Source: Sulfurifustis variabilis
GTDB taxonomy: Bacteria; Pseudomonadota; Gammaproteobacteria; Acidiferrobacterales; Sulfurifustaceae
DNA length: 64,000 nucleotides
Direction of reading: 5' to 3'
Assembly (NCBI RefSeq): GCF_002355415.1
Contig: NZ_AP014936.1
Location: 3,695,501 to 3,759,500 of the forward strand
In this document: positions 19,019-26,074 of the stretch, piece after piece
Layout: each line of letters opens with the position of its first letter
Position numbering within the stretch: position 1 is the stretch's first letter
Position numbers and translations under genes: made by a program
The notes under the pieces: generated by a model
The model's database searches: none
What the model saw: the letters and a program-made list of their open reading frames with translations, nothing else
Told to the model about the DNA's origin: nothing

Positions 19019-20785
19019 TCACCTCTGCTCCGGGAACGCCGAATCCGGGGGGTAGTTGCCGTCGTAAACGGGGAAGCGCATCGCAAAGCGCGCCCCGCGC
19101 TTCATCGGTGGAAGGGCCTCGAGCCGGCCGCCGTTGGCGTCCACCAGCGTGTGGGCGATGGTGAGCCCCAGCCCGGTGCCTTCGTGCTTGGTCGTGAAGA
19201 ACGGCTCGAACAGCCGCGGCAGGATATCGGCCGGGATTCCCGGCCCGGTGTCCTCGACGGTCATGATCACCTCGCCGTCTTCGGTCCACGACTCGAGCCA
19301 CAGCTCGCCGCCATTTTCCATCGCCTGGAGCGCGTTCGTGTAGATGTTGCCCCACGCCTGCTGTAGGAGACCGGCGTCGGCCGCGATCCGCGCCGCGCCG
19401 TGGCGAAACCGCTTGCGGACCTTGACCGACTCGTGGGACGCGGCGCACGTCGCGAGCGCCCGCTCCATGGGGGCGGCGGGGTCGATCGACGCGAAGTGGG
19501 GCTGGCGGTGGCGCGAGAGCTGGAGAAAGTCCTGGACGAGCCCCGCCACGCGCATCGACTCTTCGCGCATCATCCGCGTCAGCTCGGCCTTCTTCGCGGG
19601 GTCGAGCCCCGGCTTCTCCAGCATCGCCGCCGACGTGCCGATCACGCCGATGGGGTTGCGTATCTCGTGGGCGAGGGCCGCCGAGATCTCGCCCATCGCG
19701 GCGAGCTTGTCCTTCTGGTGGCGCTGGGTCTGCTCGTCGCGCGCCGCCCGCAGTCGTGCGGCCATGGCGTTGAACGCCTTGGCGAGATCGCCGAGCTCGT
19801 CGTCCGAGGAGATGGGCACGGTCGCGTCGAAGTTCTGGCCCGCGAGCTGCAACACGCCGTCGCGCAGGTACGCGATCGGGCGCAGCACCAGGCGCGACAG
19901 CAGCAGCCCGACCAGCCACGCGATGCCGATCCCGAGCAGCGCGATCCACACGAAAAGGGCGGCGCGGTTGGTGAGCACGTCCTGGTACGTGCGCCGCTCG
20001 AGGCCGCTGAACATGATTGCCTCGACGCGTCCCGTCGAATCCACGAGCGGCGTGTACACGCCGCGGTACTCGCCGTTCTCGGCATGCAGCGTGTAGTAGG
20101 GCTTGCGTTCGACTTCGAGGAGCCGGCGCGCCGTCACGGGAAGGTGGCCGAGGGCGATCGCCTCGCCGGGGCGCGAGAACAGGTCGAGGTACGCTCCGCC
20201 CTCGCGGTAGTAAAGCCGGGTCCGAAGGCCCGTGAGCTGCGCCAGCTCGTTCGCGAAGTCGCGCCCGAGCAGGCTTCCGAGCACGAGGTAGTAGCGCGGC
20301 CGGCCCTTGCGCGGGACGGGCGTGATGCCCACGGCGGCGAGCATCCGCTGTTTCTCGCGAGCGACCTTGAGAACCGCCTCCGTCTGGCCACCCTCCCAGA
20401 AGGTCTCGAGCTTCACGGGCAGGGACGAGTACACGAGCCGGTGATTCGCCGTGTAGACCTGCATCAGGTGCAGGCCGAGCTCCTGGGCCACGCGCCGCAC
20501 CGGCGACGGGAGCGAGGCCTCGGGATAGAGGGCGAGACCCGGGACGTAAACCGGATCGTCGGCCAGCACGCGCCCGAGCATGACCGCATCGGTCTGGTAC
20601 GCCTGGAGCCAGTTCTGATTCGCGCGCGCCGCGTCGAGGATCCAGAGCTCGAGCCGCTTCTCGAACGTGCTCGACACCCACTCGGCGGCGAACCAGCCGG
20701 CGACGAGCATCGGGATGACGACGATCGTCGCGATGAGCAGCAGGACCTTTCGTTGCAGACGGCCCAGACCGAGTCGCCGAAGCAC
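19019..20785 (-). CDS. Membrane sensor histidine kinase with HAMP, partner of the sigma-54 regulator
   Basis: A 588-residue kinase from GTG 20785. Transmembrane helix 1 at about 12-35 and helix 2 at about 272-295 flank a periplasmic sensor domain of about 235 residues. HAMP follows (SRLVLRPIAYLRDGVLQL...DELGDLAKAFNAM). HisKA has AALAHEIRNPIG, and HATPase_c has NIYTNALQAME, VEDTGPGIP and GTGLGLTIAH. This is the NtrB/HydH-like class that pairs with sigma-54 activators. The activator-like site at 20811 lies only 26 bases upstream of its start, so the kinase may be under the same control. Confidence 0.92.
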   Translation of the reverse strand: MLRRLGLGRLQRKVLLLIATIVVIPMLVAGWFAAEWVSSTFEKRLELWILDAARANQNWLQAYQTDAVMLGRVLADDPVYVPGLALYPEASLPSPVRRVAQELGLHLMQVYTANHRLVYSSLPVKLETFWEGGQTEAVLKVAREKQRMLAAVGITPVPRKGRPRYYLVLGSLLGRDFANELAQLTGLRTRLYYREGGAYLDLFSRPGEAIALGHLPVTARRLLEVERKPYYTLHAENGEYRGVYTPLVDSTGRVEAIMFSGLERRTYQDVLTNRAALFVWIALLGIGIAWLVGLLLSRLVLRPIAYLRDGVLQLAGQNFDATVPISSDDELGDLAKAFNAMAARLRAARDEQTQRHQKDKLAAMGEISAALAHEIRNPIGVIGTSAAMLEKPGLDPAKKAELTRMMREESMRVAGLVQDFLQLSRHRQPHFASIDPAAPMERALATCAASHESVKVRKRFRHGAARIAADAGLLQQAWGNIYTNALQAMENGGELWLESWTEDGEVIMTVEDTGPGIPADILPRLFEPFFTTKHEGTGLGLTIAHTLVDANGGRLEALPPMKRGARFAMRFPVYDGNYPPDSAFPEQR

Positions 20786-20810
20786 GTGAGTTCTCGAAAA
20801 GTGAGGTGAG

Positions 20811-20825
20811 CTACAAAATTTGAAG
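20811..20825. promoter_or_regulatory. Conserved 15-bp near-palindrome, copy 1 (proposed activator site)
   Basis: CTACAAAATTTGAAG, fitting CTACAAA-N-TTTGA(A/T)G shared with copies at 21278 and 21683. The arms CTACAAA and TTTGAAG are complementary except one position. It is centred about 127 bases upstream of the -12 GC of the sigma-54 promoter at 20931, a normal distance for an enhancer site. Confidence 0.65.
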
Positions 20826-20930
20826 TTCGGCAGCGGGCGCTAGAATACCCCAGAGCCGTTATCGAAATGCAAGTGCTTGCACGACTGCGCATTTCCGGTC
20901 TCGTTTCCCCTGCTCCGCGCCGTGTTTCGA

Positions 20931-20946
20931 TGGCATGTGGCTTGCT
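20931..20946 (+). promoter_or_regulatory. Sigma-54 promoter for small secreted protein 1
   Basis: TGGCATGTGGCTTGCT has the GG-N10-GC spacing and the TGGCA and TTGC elements of sigma-54 promoters. It precedes the ATG at 21013 by 67 bases. It is paired with the upstream near-palindrome at 20811. Confidence 0.75.
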
Positions 20947-21012
20947 GAGTGCGCTCGATGGCGCCGGATTCGCCGCCATCCAAATCCATCACTCCAAACA
21001 GGAGCTCTCAAT

Positions 21013-21201
21013 ATGAAAAAGCTGATTCTCGGTCTCGTTGCCCTCTCCTTCCTCGGTACCGGCGCCGCATTCGCAATGAAGCACGAGGGCCCGGCGGCCG
21101 AGAAACTGGCTGCCGCGTGCAAGGGCAAGAAGGCGGGCGACAAAGTGAAGGTCGACGGGAAGGAGATGACCTGCCCGAAAACCGACGACAAAAAGAAATA
21201 A
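21013..21201 (+). CDS. Small secreted Lys-rich protein with two cysteines (paralogue 1)
   Basis: A 62-residue protein with a CAGGAGC site ahead of ATG 21013. Residues 1-21 form a signal peptide (MKKLILGLVALSFLGTGAAFA). The mature peptide has one Cys in LAAACKGKKAGDKVKVDGK and one in EMTCPK, then an Asp/Lys tail. The pattern AAC-K-KKAG-(D/E)-VKVDGK--CP is shared with the 54-residue protein at 21449, so the two are paralogues. No known family recognised. Sigma-54 promoter upstream and terminator downstream make it a one-gene unit. Confidence 0.8.
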   Translation: MKKLILGLVALSFLGTGAAFAMKHEGPAAEKLAAACKGKKAGDKVKVDGKEMTCPKTDDKKK

Positions 21202-21240
21202 GTTCCACAAGCGCTCCATCGTTCCGCGCTAGCGGAACCG

Positions 21241-21266
21241 AAGCGCCCCCTCGCGGGGCGCTTTTT
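21241..21266 (+). terminator. Rho-independent terminator after small secreted protein 1
   Basis: Perfect stem AAGCGCCCC/GGGGCGCTT (21241-21249 with 21255-21263), followed by a T-run to 21266. Confidence 0.88.
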
Positions 21267-21277
21267 GTTGGAGGTCA

Positions 21278-21292
21278 CTACAAATTTTGATG
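21278..21292. promoter_or_regulatory. Conserved 15-bp near-palindrome, copy 2 (proposed activator site)
   Basis: CTACAAATTTTGATG matches the copies at 20811 and 21683 at 13 of 15 positions or better. It is centred about 93 bases upstream of the -12 GC of the sigma-54 promoter at 21365. Confidence 0.65.
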
Positions 21293-21364
21293 CCGCATCC
21301 GCACCGCGCCGGTGTATCGCAATCGGAACTGCCTGTCGGCAATACGATTTTGCATTCCGCCCGC

Positions 21365-21380
21365 TGGCACGCCGGTTGCT
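21365..21380 (+). promoter_or_regulatory. Sigma-54 promoter for small secreted protein 2
   Basis: TGGCACGCCGGTTGCT is a near-perfect sigma-54 consensus (TGGCACG-N4-TTGCT, GG-N10-GC). It is the strongest of the three in this cluster. Confidence 0.85.
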
Positions 21381-21448
21381 AACGCCCCGTGCGATGGTGG
21401 TTTCAGTCCCGCCAGCACCGTGCAAAATAAACAGGAGTTATCGGAAAC

Positions 21449-21613
21449 ATGAAAAAGACCCTCTCCGCTCTGCTCGCCCTCGGCTTCCTGGCCACGACCG
21501 GCCTCTCGTTCGCGGGCGACGACAAGGTCGCGGCGGCATGCAAGGACAAGAAGGCCGGCGAGACCGTGAAAGTCGACGGCAAAGACGTGAAGTGTCCGGA
21601 AAAGAAGAAGTAA
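21449..21613 (+). CDS. Small secreted Lys-rich protein with two cysteines (paralogue 2)
   Basis: A 54-residue protein with a signal peptide (MKKTLSALLALGFLATTGLSFA) and a mature part of about 32 residues with VAAACKDKKAGETVKVDGK and VKCPEKKK. It parallels paralogue 1 residue by residue, including both Cys. ATG 21449 follows CAGGAG at a rather long distance. Because the two Cys are about 18 residues apart, an intramolecular disulfide in the periplasm is plausible. Function unknown. Confidence 0.78.
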   Translation: MKKTLSALLALGFLATTGLSFAGDDKVAAACKDKKAGETVKVDGKDVKCPEKKK

Positions 21614-21643
21614 GCTTCGCCGGAACACGGAAGAGGCTGTTCG

Positions 21644-21665
21644 GAGCGCCCCGTACGGGGCGCTC
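21644..21665 (+). terminator. Palindromic terminator after small secreted protein 2
   Basis: A perfect 22-base palindrome with GAGCGCCCC/GGGGCGCTC arms, followed by TTCGTTTGTG. The T-run is poor, but the stem is nearly the same as those at 21241 and 22191. Confidence 0.65.
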
Positions 21666-21682
21666 TTCGTTTGTGTCCTTTG

Positions 21683-21697
21683 CTACAAAGTTTGAAG
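21683..21697. promoter_or_regulatory. Conserved 15-bp near-palindrome, copy 3 (proposed activator site)
   Basis: CTACAAAGTTTGAAG differs from copy 1 only at the central base. It is centred about 90 bases upstream of the -12 GC of the sigma-54-like promoter at 21767. Confidence 0.65.
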
Positions 21698-21766
21698 CCT
21701 CGCGCTCGTTTCGCCTGACGTGACGTTCTCGCGCACAAAACGGCTGAAATACGAGCCGCGGCCACT

Positions 21767-21782
21767 TGACATGTGCGTTGCT
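21767..21782 (+). promoter_or_regulatory. Sigma-54-like promoter for small secreted protein 3
   Basis: TGACATGTGCGTTGCT keeps TTGC and the spacing but has GA instead of GG at -24. Its flanks resemble those of the promoter at 20931 (a GCTCGATGGCG block follows both), which supports common origin. Confidence 0.55.
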
Positions 21783-21844
21783 GAACGGCGCTCGATGGCG
21801 ATTCATGGAAATCGCCAGCGTCTCTCACACCTTGGTATGGAGCA

Positions 21845-22171
21845 ATGACAAAGATGAAAACGTCCGTGATCACCGCCGCCTCCATCGCGTTCCTCTTCGC
21901 CGGCGCGGCGTTCGCGCAGCAGGGCGACGCGAAGCCCGAGATGAAGCAGGAAATGAAACAGGAGCAGAAGCAGGAGCAGGCCCAGGCGCAGGTCCAACAG
22001 AAGAAGCAGGCCGCTCAGCAGAAGCGCAAGTGCCCGCAGGGGCAGGTCTACAGCAAGAAGGCGCAGAAGTGCATGCCGAGGCCGGCAAAGAGCAAGGCGC
22101 CGAAGTCGTCGGCGGCGGCCGACGCGCCCAGGTCTCCCGCGGCCGAAACCGCGCCGGGCGCAGTCCAGTAA
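21845..22171 (+). CDS. Secreted Gln/Lys/Ala-rich low-complexity protein
   Basis: A 108-residue product from ATG 21845 (GGAGC just upstream; ATG 21854 is possible). The signal peptide ends near AAFA-QQ. The mature protein has a charged Gln/Lys/Glu stretch (KPEMKQEMKQEQKQEQAQAQ), then RKCPQGQVYSKKAQKCMPRP with two Cys, then an Ala/Pro-rich tail. It is not clearly homologous to the two neighbours but shares the signal, paired Cys and promoter layout. Function unknown. Confidence 0.75.
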   Translation: MTKMKTSVITAASIAFLFAGAAFAQQGDAKPEMKQEMKQEQKQEQAQAQVQQKKQAAQQKRKCPQGQVYSKKAQKCMPRPAKSKAPKSSAAADAPRSPAAETAPGAVQ

Positions 22172-22190
22172 GACACGTTCGTGAGGAACC

Positions 22191-22214
22191 AAAGCGCCCC
22201 GCAAGGGGCGCTTT
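22191..22214 (+). terminator. Hairpin terminator after small secreted protein 3
   Basis: Perfect 10-bp stem AAAGCGCCCC/GGGGCGCTTT with a GCAA tetraloop. It could also serve trxC arriving from the other strand, since the arms begin and end with A/T runs. Confidence 0.8.
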
Positions 22215-22246
22215 GCATCAGAGGATCGGCCTGGGCGGTCGGGAAA

Positions 22247-22684
22247 TCAGTCGACGTGCCGCTCGACCCAGCTCGCGAGCTGCGGGTACGGCAGCGCGCC
22301 CGATATGCGGTCCCGTTCGCGGCCGCCGTCGAAGAGGATCAGCGTCGGAATGCCTCGTATGCCGTGACGCGCCGCCACATCGGGGTGGCGCTCCGTATCG
22401 AGCTTGGCGAAGCGTAACCGGGTCCCGTATCGCGCGGCTGCCTGCCCGTAGGCCGGCGCCATCTGCCGGCACGGTCCGCACCACGGGGCCCAGAAGTCGA
22501 CGAGCACGGGCAGCTCGTTCTTCGCCAGGAACCGCTCGAAGTTGGCGTTCGAGAGCTCGACGGGATGCCCGTCGAACAGCGGTCGATGGCAATGGCCGCA
22601 CCGCGGTCCCTGGTCCCGCTTCCCGTCCGGCACGCGATTGAGCCCGTCGCAATGCGGGCACACGACCTGTTTCCCGGAATTCAT
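22247..22684 (-). CDS. trxC: Thioredoxin 2 (TrxC type)
   Basis: A 145-residue thioredoxin with an N-terminal zinc-binding part bearing CPHC (about 9-12) and CGHC (about 29-32), and the active site WAPWCGPCRQMAP (about 67-79). RGIPTLILFDGG carries the cis-Pro loop. Zinc-linked Cys pairs are diagnostic of TrxC over TrxA. It reduces cytosolic disulfides, often under oxidative stress. Confidence 0.95.
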   Translation of the reverse strand: MNSGKQVVCPHCDGLNRVPDGKRDQGPRCGHCHRPLFDGHPVELSNANFERFLAKNELPVLVDFWAPWCGPCRQMAPAYGQAAARYGTRLRFAKLDTERHPDVAARHGIRGIPTLILFDGGRERDRISGALPYPQLASWVERHVD

Positions 22685-22737
22685 GCGCTACCCCCTGTCG
22701 TCGAAGAAATGGGGACAGCGCGACGATATTTCCAGCG

Positions 22738-23340
22738 CTAGCGCCGTTTCTTCTTCACCACCTTCTTCACGATCCTCGCGGCCGCGCGCTTGATCGCGGT
22801 TTTCTTTGCCGGCTTCTTCACCAGTCGAGGCGCCGGCTTTCGGGGAGGCTTGGCCGGCGCCTTCGCCACGCCGGCCTTCTTGATCGGCTCCTTCTGCGGC
22901 TTCGCGGGCGGTGCCGAACGCAGGCGCTCGATCAGGCCACGCAGGCGTTCCATCCGTTCTTTCATGATCTCGATCGCCTTGGTCGCGGCGTCCGTTCCCG
23001 TCTCGCCGTCGCGCAGCTGCCGGTAGCCCATCTCGATGAGGTCGTCGGGCATGGTGGTCGATCGGGCCACCGCCGGACCGGCCGAGCCGGCGATCCGCAT
23101 GATGCGGTCGCGTGCCACGAGATTGATCTCGTGCAGCCGCTTGACGCGCTGGGGCCCGACCCAGCTGACGATGGTCCAGCGATCGCCCGCCGCACCGGGC
23201 GCGTCGAGATATTGCTGCCACACCTGTACCGCCGCGGTGCAGTCCTCGAGCAGACCTTCGAGCTCCGCGATGGCCGCGGCGCGCGCGCTTGCCGTCCCGC
23301 TGCTTGCCAGTGCGTCGACGGCCCGATTCAGACTCTGCAT
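22738..23340 (-). CDS. Hypothetical protein with histone H1-like Lys/Ala/Pro tail
   Basis: A 200-residue protein from ATG 23340 (GGGAGGAG site). Residues 1-135 are a predicted helical domain (LEGLLEDCTAAVQVWQQYLDA, DRWTIVSWVGPQRVKRLHEIN). From about 142 the tail is Lys/Ala/Pro-rich with repeated KKPAKK, KRAAARIVKKVVKKKRR motifs, as in histone H1-like bacterial proteins. The tail suggests binding to DNA or another polyanion. The N-terminal domain family is not recognised. Confidence 0.7.
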   Translation of the reverse strand: MQSLNRAVDALASSGTASARAAAIAELEGLLEDCTAAVQVWQQYLDAPGAAGDRWTIVSWVGPQRVKRLHEINLVARDRIMRIAGSAGPAVARSTTMPDDLIEMGYRQLRDGETGTDAATKAIEIMKERMERLRGLIERLRSAPPAKPQKEPIKKAGVAKAPAKPPRKPAPRLVKKPAKKTAIKRAAARIVKKVVKKKRR

Positions 23341-23493
23341 GACAACTCCTCCCGTTGTTCCCGAAAGACAAGGCGTTTCGATCGGCAAATGATAGCAAAC
23401 ACCGCGCCCGAAGCGTCCGCTCGATGCTCGGCCGACGCGGCCCGTTCGGCTACGCGGCCCCGGTACCGGGCGCAGTCGGCACGACCGGAGCAG

Positions 23494-24435
23494 TCAAACG
23501 GCGTCGCGCAACGCGAGCTCGCGCGGGTCGGGATAGAGGTACACCTGCCGGGCGATCCAGGGGTCCGGATGGCGGCGAAAGTGATGGCGCAACAACGTGG
23601 TCGGGACGCTCAGCGGAAGCGCGGAGGTGCGGTACTGTTCGATCAGCTCGCGCAGCTCCCGGCGGTCTTCGGGATCGAGGCTGCGACGGAGATAGCCGAG
23701 CACGTGCATCAGGACGTTCGTGTGGCGAGCCCGCGTCGCGGGGCGCGCGAGGATCTCCATGAAGCGTCGCAGATACTCCTCGCCGAGCGCCCGTCGATCG
23801 CCGCTCCCAGCGCGGGCGACCAGCCGCCCGAGCGGATCCCCGCGCTCGCCGTGGGACATGAGCGTGAGTTTGTGCGCGGTGTGAAACGCGACCAACCGCC
23901 TGGCCGTCAAGCCCTCCTCGACGAGCCGCTGCCAGCGCCGGTACGCGAAAACGCGCTCGATGAAATTGGCCCTCAAGGTCGGGTCGCCGAGCCGGCCCTC
24001 CTCTTCGACCGGCAGCTCCGGCCGCTCGGCCATGAAGGCTGCCGCGTACACCCCGCGGCCCGGCCGACCGGCTCCGCCTTGTCCGTATACCTTCACACGC
24101 TCCATCCCGCAGCTCGGGCTCCTGCTCTTCAAAATGTAACCGCTGATGGCGCCGAGCCGCTCCGCCTGGTCCCGCCCGTAGGCCGCGAGTCTCGCGGTCA
24201 CATCGAGCGAAGGGTCCTTCACGCCGACGGCGCGGGGATCGTTCGGGTCGCCGACGAGGCGGATCGGCGGGCGCGGGACGCCGAGACCGATCGCGACCTC
24301 GGGGCACACGGGCAGGAACTCGAAATGGCGCCCGAGCGTCTGCGTTATATAAGTGTCGAGCTTGTGGTTCGCGTCATAGCGCACCCGCTGGCCGAGCAGG
24401 CAGCTGCTGATGCCGATCCGGATCCGCTCGTTCAC
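23494..24435 (-). CDS. DUF523 and DUF1722 two-domain protein (YbgA-like)
   Basis: A 313-residue protein from GTG 24435 with a GGGAGGAAC site. The N-terminal DUF523 domain has the Cys motifs ISSCLLGQRVRYD, FLPVCPEVAIGLG and SRSPSCGMERVKVY, a likely metal or Fe-S site. The C-terminal DUF1722 part (about 195-310: FHTAHKLTLMSH, ELRELIEQYRTSALPLSVPTTLLRHHFRRH) matches E. coli YbgA. Biochemical role unsettled; in some genomes it is near photolyase or DNA repair genes, and here it overlaps a pyrimidine-dimer glycosylase-type gene by 4 bases. Confidence 0.85.
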   Translation of the reverse strand: MNERIRIGISSCLLGQRVRYDANHKLDTYITQTLGRHFEFLPVCPEVAIGLGVPRPPIRLVGDPNDPRAVGVKDPSLDVTARLAAYGRDQAERLGAISGYILKSRSPSCGMERVKVYGQGGAGRPGRGVYAAAFMAERPELPVEEEGRLGDPTLRANFIERVFAYRRWQRLVEEGLTARRLVAFHTAHKLTLMSHGERGDPLGRLVARAGSGDRRALGEEYLRRFMEILARPATRARHTNVLMHVLGYLRRSLDPEDRRELRELIEQYRTSALPLSVPTTLLRHHFRRHPDPWIARQVYLYPDPRELALRDAV

Positions 24436-24860
24436 CGCCGTTCCTCCCAGGGCTCCACCGGGCCCGGACGGACGTCGAAGAGCGGGTGAGCGGCGAGGCG
24501 CGCCGCCGGCAGCCGTCGGTAGGCCGCACGATCGCGCCCCCAGAGCTTCCTCCTGAGGTGCGCGAGCTCCCAGTCGAGCTGCCCGCGGGTGACCGGCAGG
24601 CGCATGCGTGCACGGCCCGGACGGATGCGCTCTGCGTGGAAGCGGTAGCCGCGGCGCGCGCCCTCTTCGGCGACCGCGCGGAGATACGCGGCGATCGCAC
24701 CGCGCGGATTGCGCGTCGCCCGGAAGCGCGCGAGCTGCGGATGCCGGCGGTAGCCGCGCGTGCGTCCCGCGAGCACGGCCTGCGCCAGCAGGGCCTCGCG
24801 CCAGAGGGCCGACAGGCCCCGCGCGTCGAGATACTTCGGGTGCAGGCTCCAAAGACGCAC
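24432..24860 (-). CDS. Pyrimidine dimer DNA glycosylase-type (Pyr_excise/DenV-like) protein
   Basis: About 142 residues from GTG 24860, where the family-type start VRLWSLHPKYLDARGLSALW lies; GTG 24893 would add 11 residues. The block LWREALLAQAVLAGRTRGYRRHPQLARF is typical of the PF03013-like family, related to T4 endonuclease V, which cuts at UV-induced pyrimidine dimers. The neighbour, overlapped by 4 bases, is a DUF523/DUF1722 gene often linked with light/UV repair genes. Activity is inferred from the family. Confidence 0.75.
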   Translation of the reverse strand: MRLWSLHPKYLDARGLSALWREALLAQAVLAGRTRGYRRHPQLARFRATRNPRGAIAAYLRAVAEEGARRGYRFHAERIRPGRARMRLPVTRGQLDWELAHLRRKLWGRDRAAYRRLPAARLAAHPLFDVRPGPVEPWEERR

Positions 24861-24917
24861 CGATCCATTCTGGAGCGCCCGCGGGAACCTCACAAGCAGG
24901 ACGCTCGCGCGGCGCCG

Positions 24918-25385
24918 TCAGTGACCGGGCGGCCGCCAGTCCGGATGATCGAAGTAGCGGGCGTAGTTCTCGAGCGCGTGCGCGATCCGCCGGGTGCCCT
25001 GGTCGGGCGACATGCCCTGTTGCTTGCCTTCGAGCGCGGCGGCGCCCTGCATCACGTCGGCGAGCACGACGTGCAGCACCTCGTCCGCCTGCTTGGGCAG
25101 CCGGCAATTCTGGAGGATGTAGGCGACCTCGGTGTTGACGTCCTTCGCCAGGCGCTCGTAGGCCGCCGCGTCCGGCCTGCCGGCGTGCAGGCGCTCGAGA
25201 TGGCCGCGGATCCGCGTCATTCCGCGGCGCAGCGGCTCGTCGGTCGCCCACTTCCTGCCATGGTCGAGCGTCAGCGCCGCCTTCGGCCCGGCGCCGTGTT
25301 CATCGTGGGCGTGCTCGCTTGCCGCCCTCGCGCCGCCGATGGCGACGAGCAGTGCGAGCGCGGAAATCAGTACGAAAGGTTTCAT
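24918..25385 (-). CDS. Periplasmic helical protein with His-rich N-terminus
   Basis: A 155-residue product from ATG 25385 (AGGAAACC site) with a signal peptide (MKPFVLISALALLVAIGGARA). The mature part starts with a His-rich SEHAHDEHG, then LDHGRKWATDEPLRRGMTRIRGH, ANVNTEV-like helices, a single Cys (ILQNCRLPKQAD) and a C-terminal RYFDHPDWRPPGH. The helices and conserved His/Trp pattern are like small periplasmic proteins seen near anaerobic respiration genes, but I cannot name its function. An FNR-type box lies at a typical distance upstream (25500). Confidence 0.6.
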   Translation of the reverse strand: MKPFVLISALALLVAIGGARAASEHAHDEHGAGPKAALTLDHGRKWATDEPLRRGMTRIRGHLERLHAGRPDAAAYERLAKDVNTEVAYILQNCRLPKQADEVLHVVLADVMQGAAALEGKQQGMSPDQGTRRIAHALENYARYFDHPDWRPPGH

Positions 25386-25499
25386 GGTTTCCTGTCCGTT
25401 TCCGAGATTGGCCTTCGCGGACCGTGGAACCGCGCACCCGCTTCGTCGGGGCGGGTCGGCGCCGCGTGACTGTATTAACCGGATTGCCCCGCAATGCCC

Positions 25500-25513
25500 A
25501 TGACCTGGGTCAA
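25500..25513 (-). promoter_or_regulatory. FNR/DNR-like box in a class II position
   Basis: TTGACCCAGGTCAT (minus strand) is a dyad with 7 of 10 matches to TTGAT-N4-ATCAA. A TAATAC -10 element lies at 25472-25477 (minus strand). A start site about 6-7 bases later would place the box centre near -41.5, as in class II FNR promoters. It would control the gene at 24918-25385. Confidence 0.45.
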
Positions 25514-25635
25514 GCACGCGGCCGGTCGAAGCCACCGGAACTCCTTCGAGACGACGGCGTCGGAACGAGCGACTCGAGGCGGCCGGAAGGGCCTGGCCTC
25601 CCCGCGCCGCCCGGGCGATCGGGTACACTAGCCCC

Positions 25636-25824
25636 ATGCTCATCCTGCGCACGGTTCGGTGTCCCTATTGCGGCGAGTCCTACGAGACGAACGTCGACGC
25701 TTCGGGCGGCAGCCAGGAGTACATCGAGGACTGTACCGTGTGCTGCCGCCCCGTCGTGTTCAAGCTCACGGCCGACGACGAGGGTCACCTCCTCGACCTG
25801 GAGACGCGGCGTGAAGAAGACTGA
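25636..25824 (+). CDS. CPXCG-motif small cysteine-rich protein
   Basis: A 62-residue protein with RCPYCGESYE (about 9-18) and EDCTVCCRPV (about 31-40), a likely four-Cys zinc ribbon. It matches the short CPXCG-motif protein family, which is common in proteobacteria and has no known function. It overlaps the start of the Rof-like gene by 14 bases. Confidence 0.85.
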   Translation: MLILRTVRCPYCGESYETNVDASGGSQEYIEDCTVCCRPVVFKLTADDEGHLLDLETRREED

Positions 25825-26074
25825 CCCGCACGATCCCGGCAAGGCCGACTACACTCCGATCTCGTGCGATGTGTATTCCGAGCTCGAGGTCGCGATCCTG
25901 CACAGGACCCGCCTGCGCATCGCCTGGCGGGAAGGCAACGTGTGCCACACGCACGTCGTGATGCCGCTCGACCTCCAGACCCGCGATCACCAGGAGTTCC
26001 TGCACTGCCGCCTCGAGGCGGGCGACGTCGTGGCGCTTCGCCTCGACCGCATCACTCATCTGGAGCGCGCGTGA
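25811..26074 (+). CDS. rof: Rof-like modulator of Rho-dependent termination
   Basis: An 87-residue protein from GTG 25811. The core YTPISCDVYSELEVAILHRT...LHCRLEAGDVVALRLDRITHL matches the Rof (YaeO) fold, which binds Rho at its RNA-binding domain and blocks termination. It shares a GTGA overlap with the downstream metallo-hydrolase and a 14-base overlap with the CPXCG gene, giving a tight three-gene unit. Confidence 0.8.
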   Translation: MKKTDPHDPGKADYTPISCDVYSELEVAILHRTRLRIAWREGNVCHTHVVMPLDLQTRDHQEFLHCRLEAGDVVALRLDRITHLERA

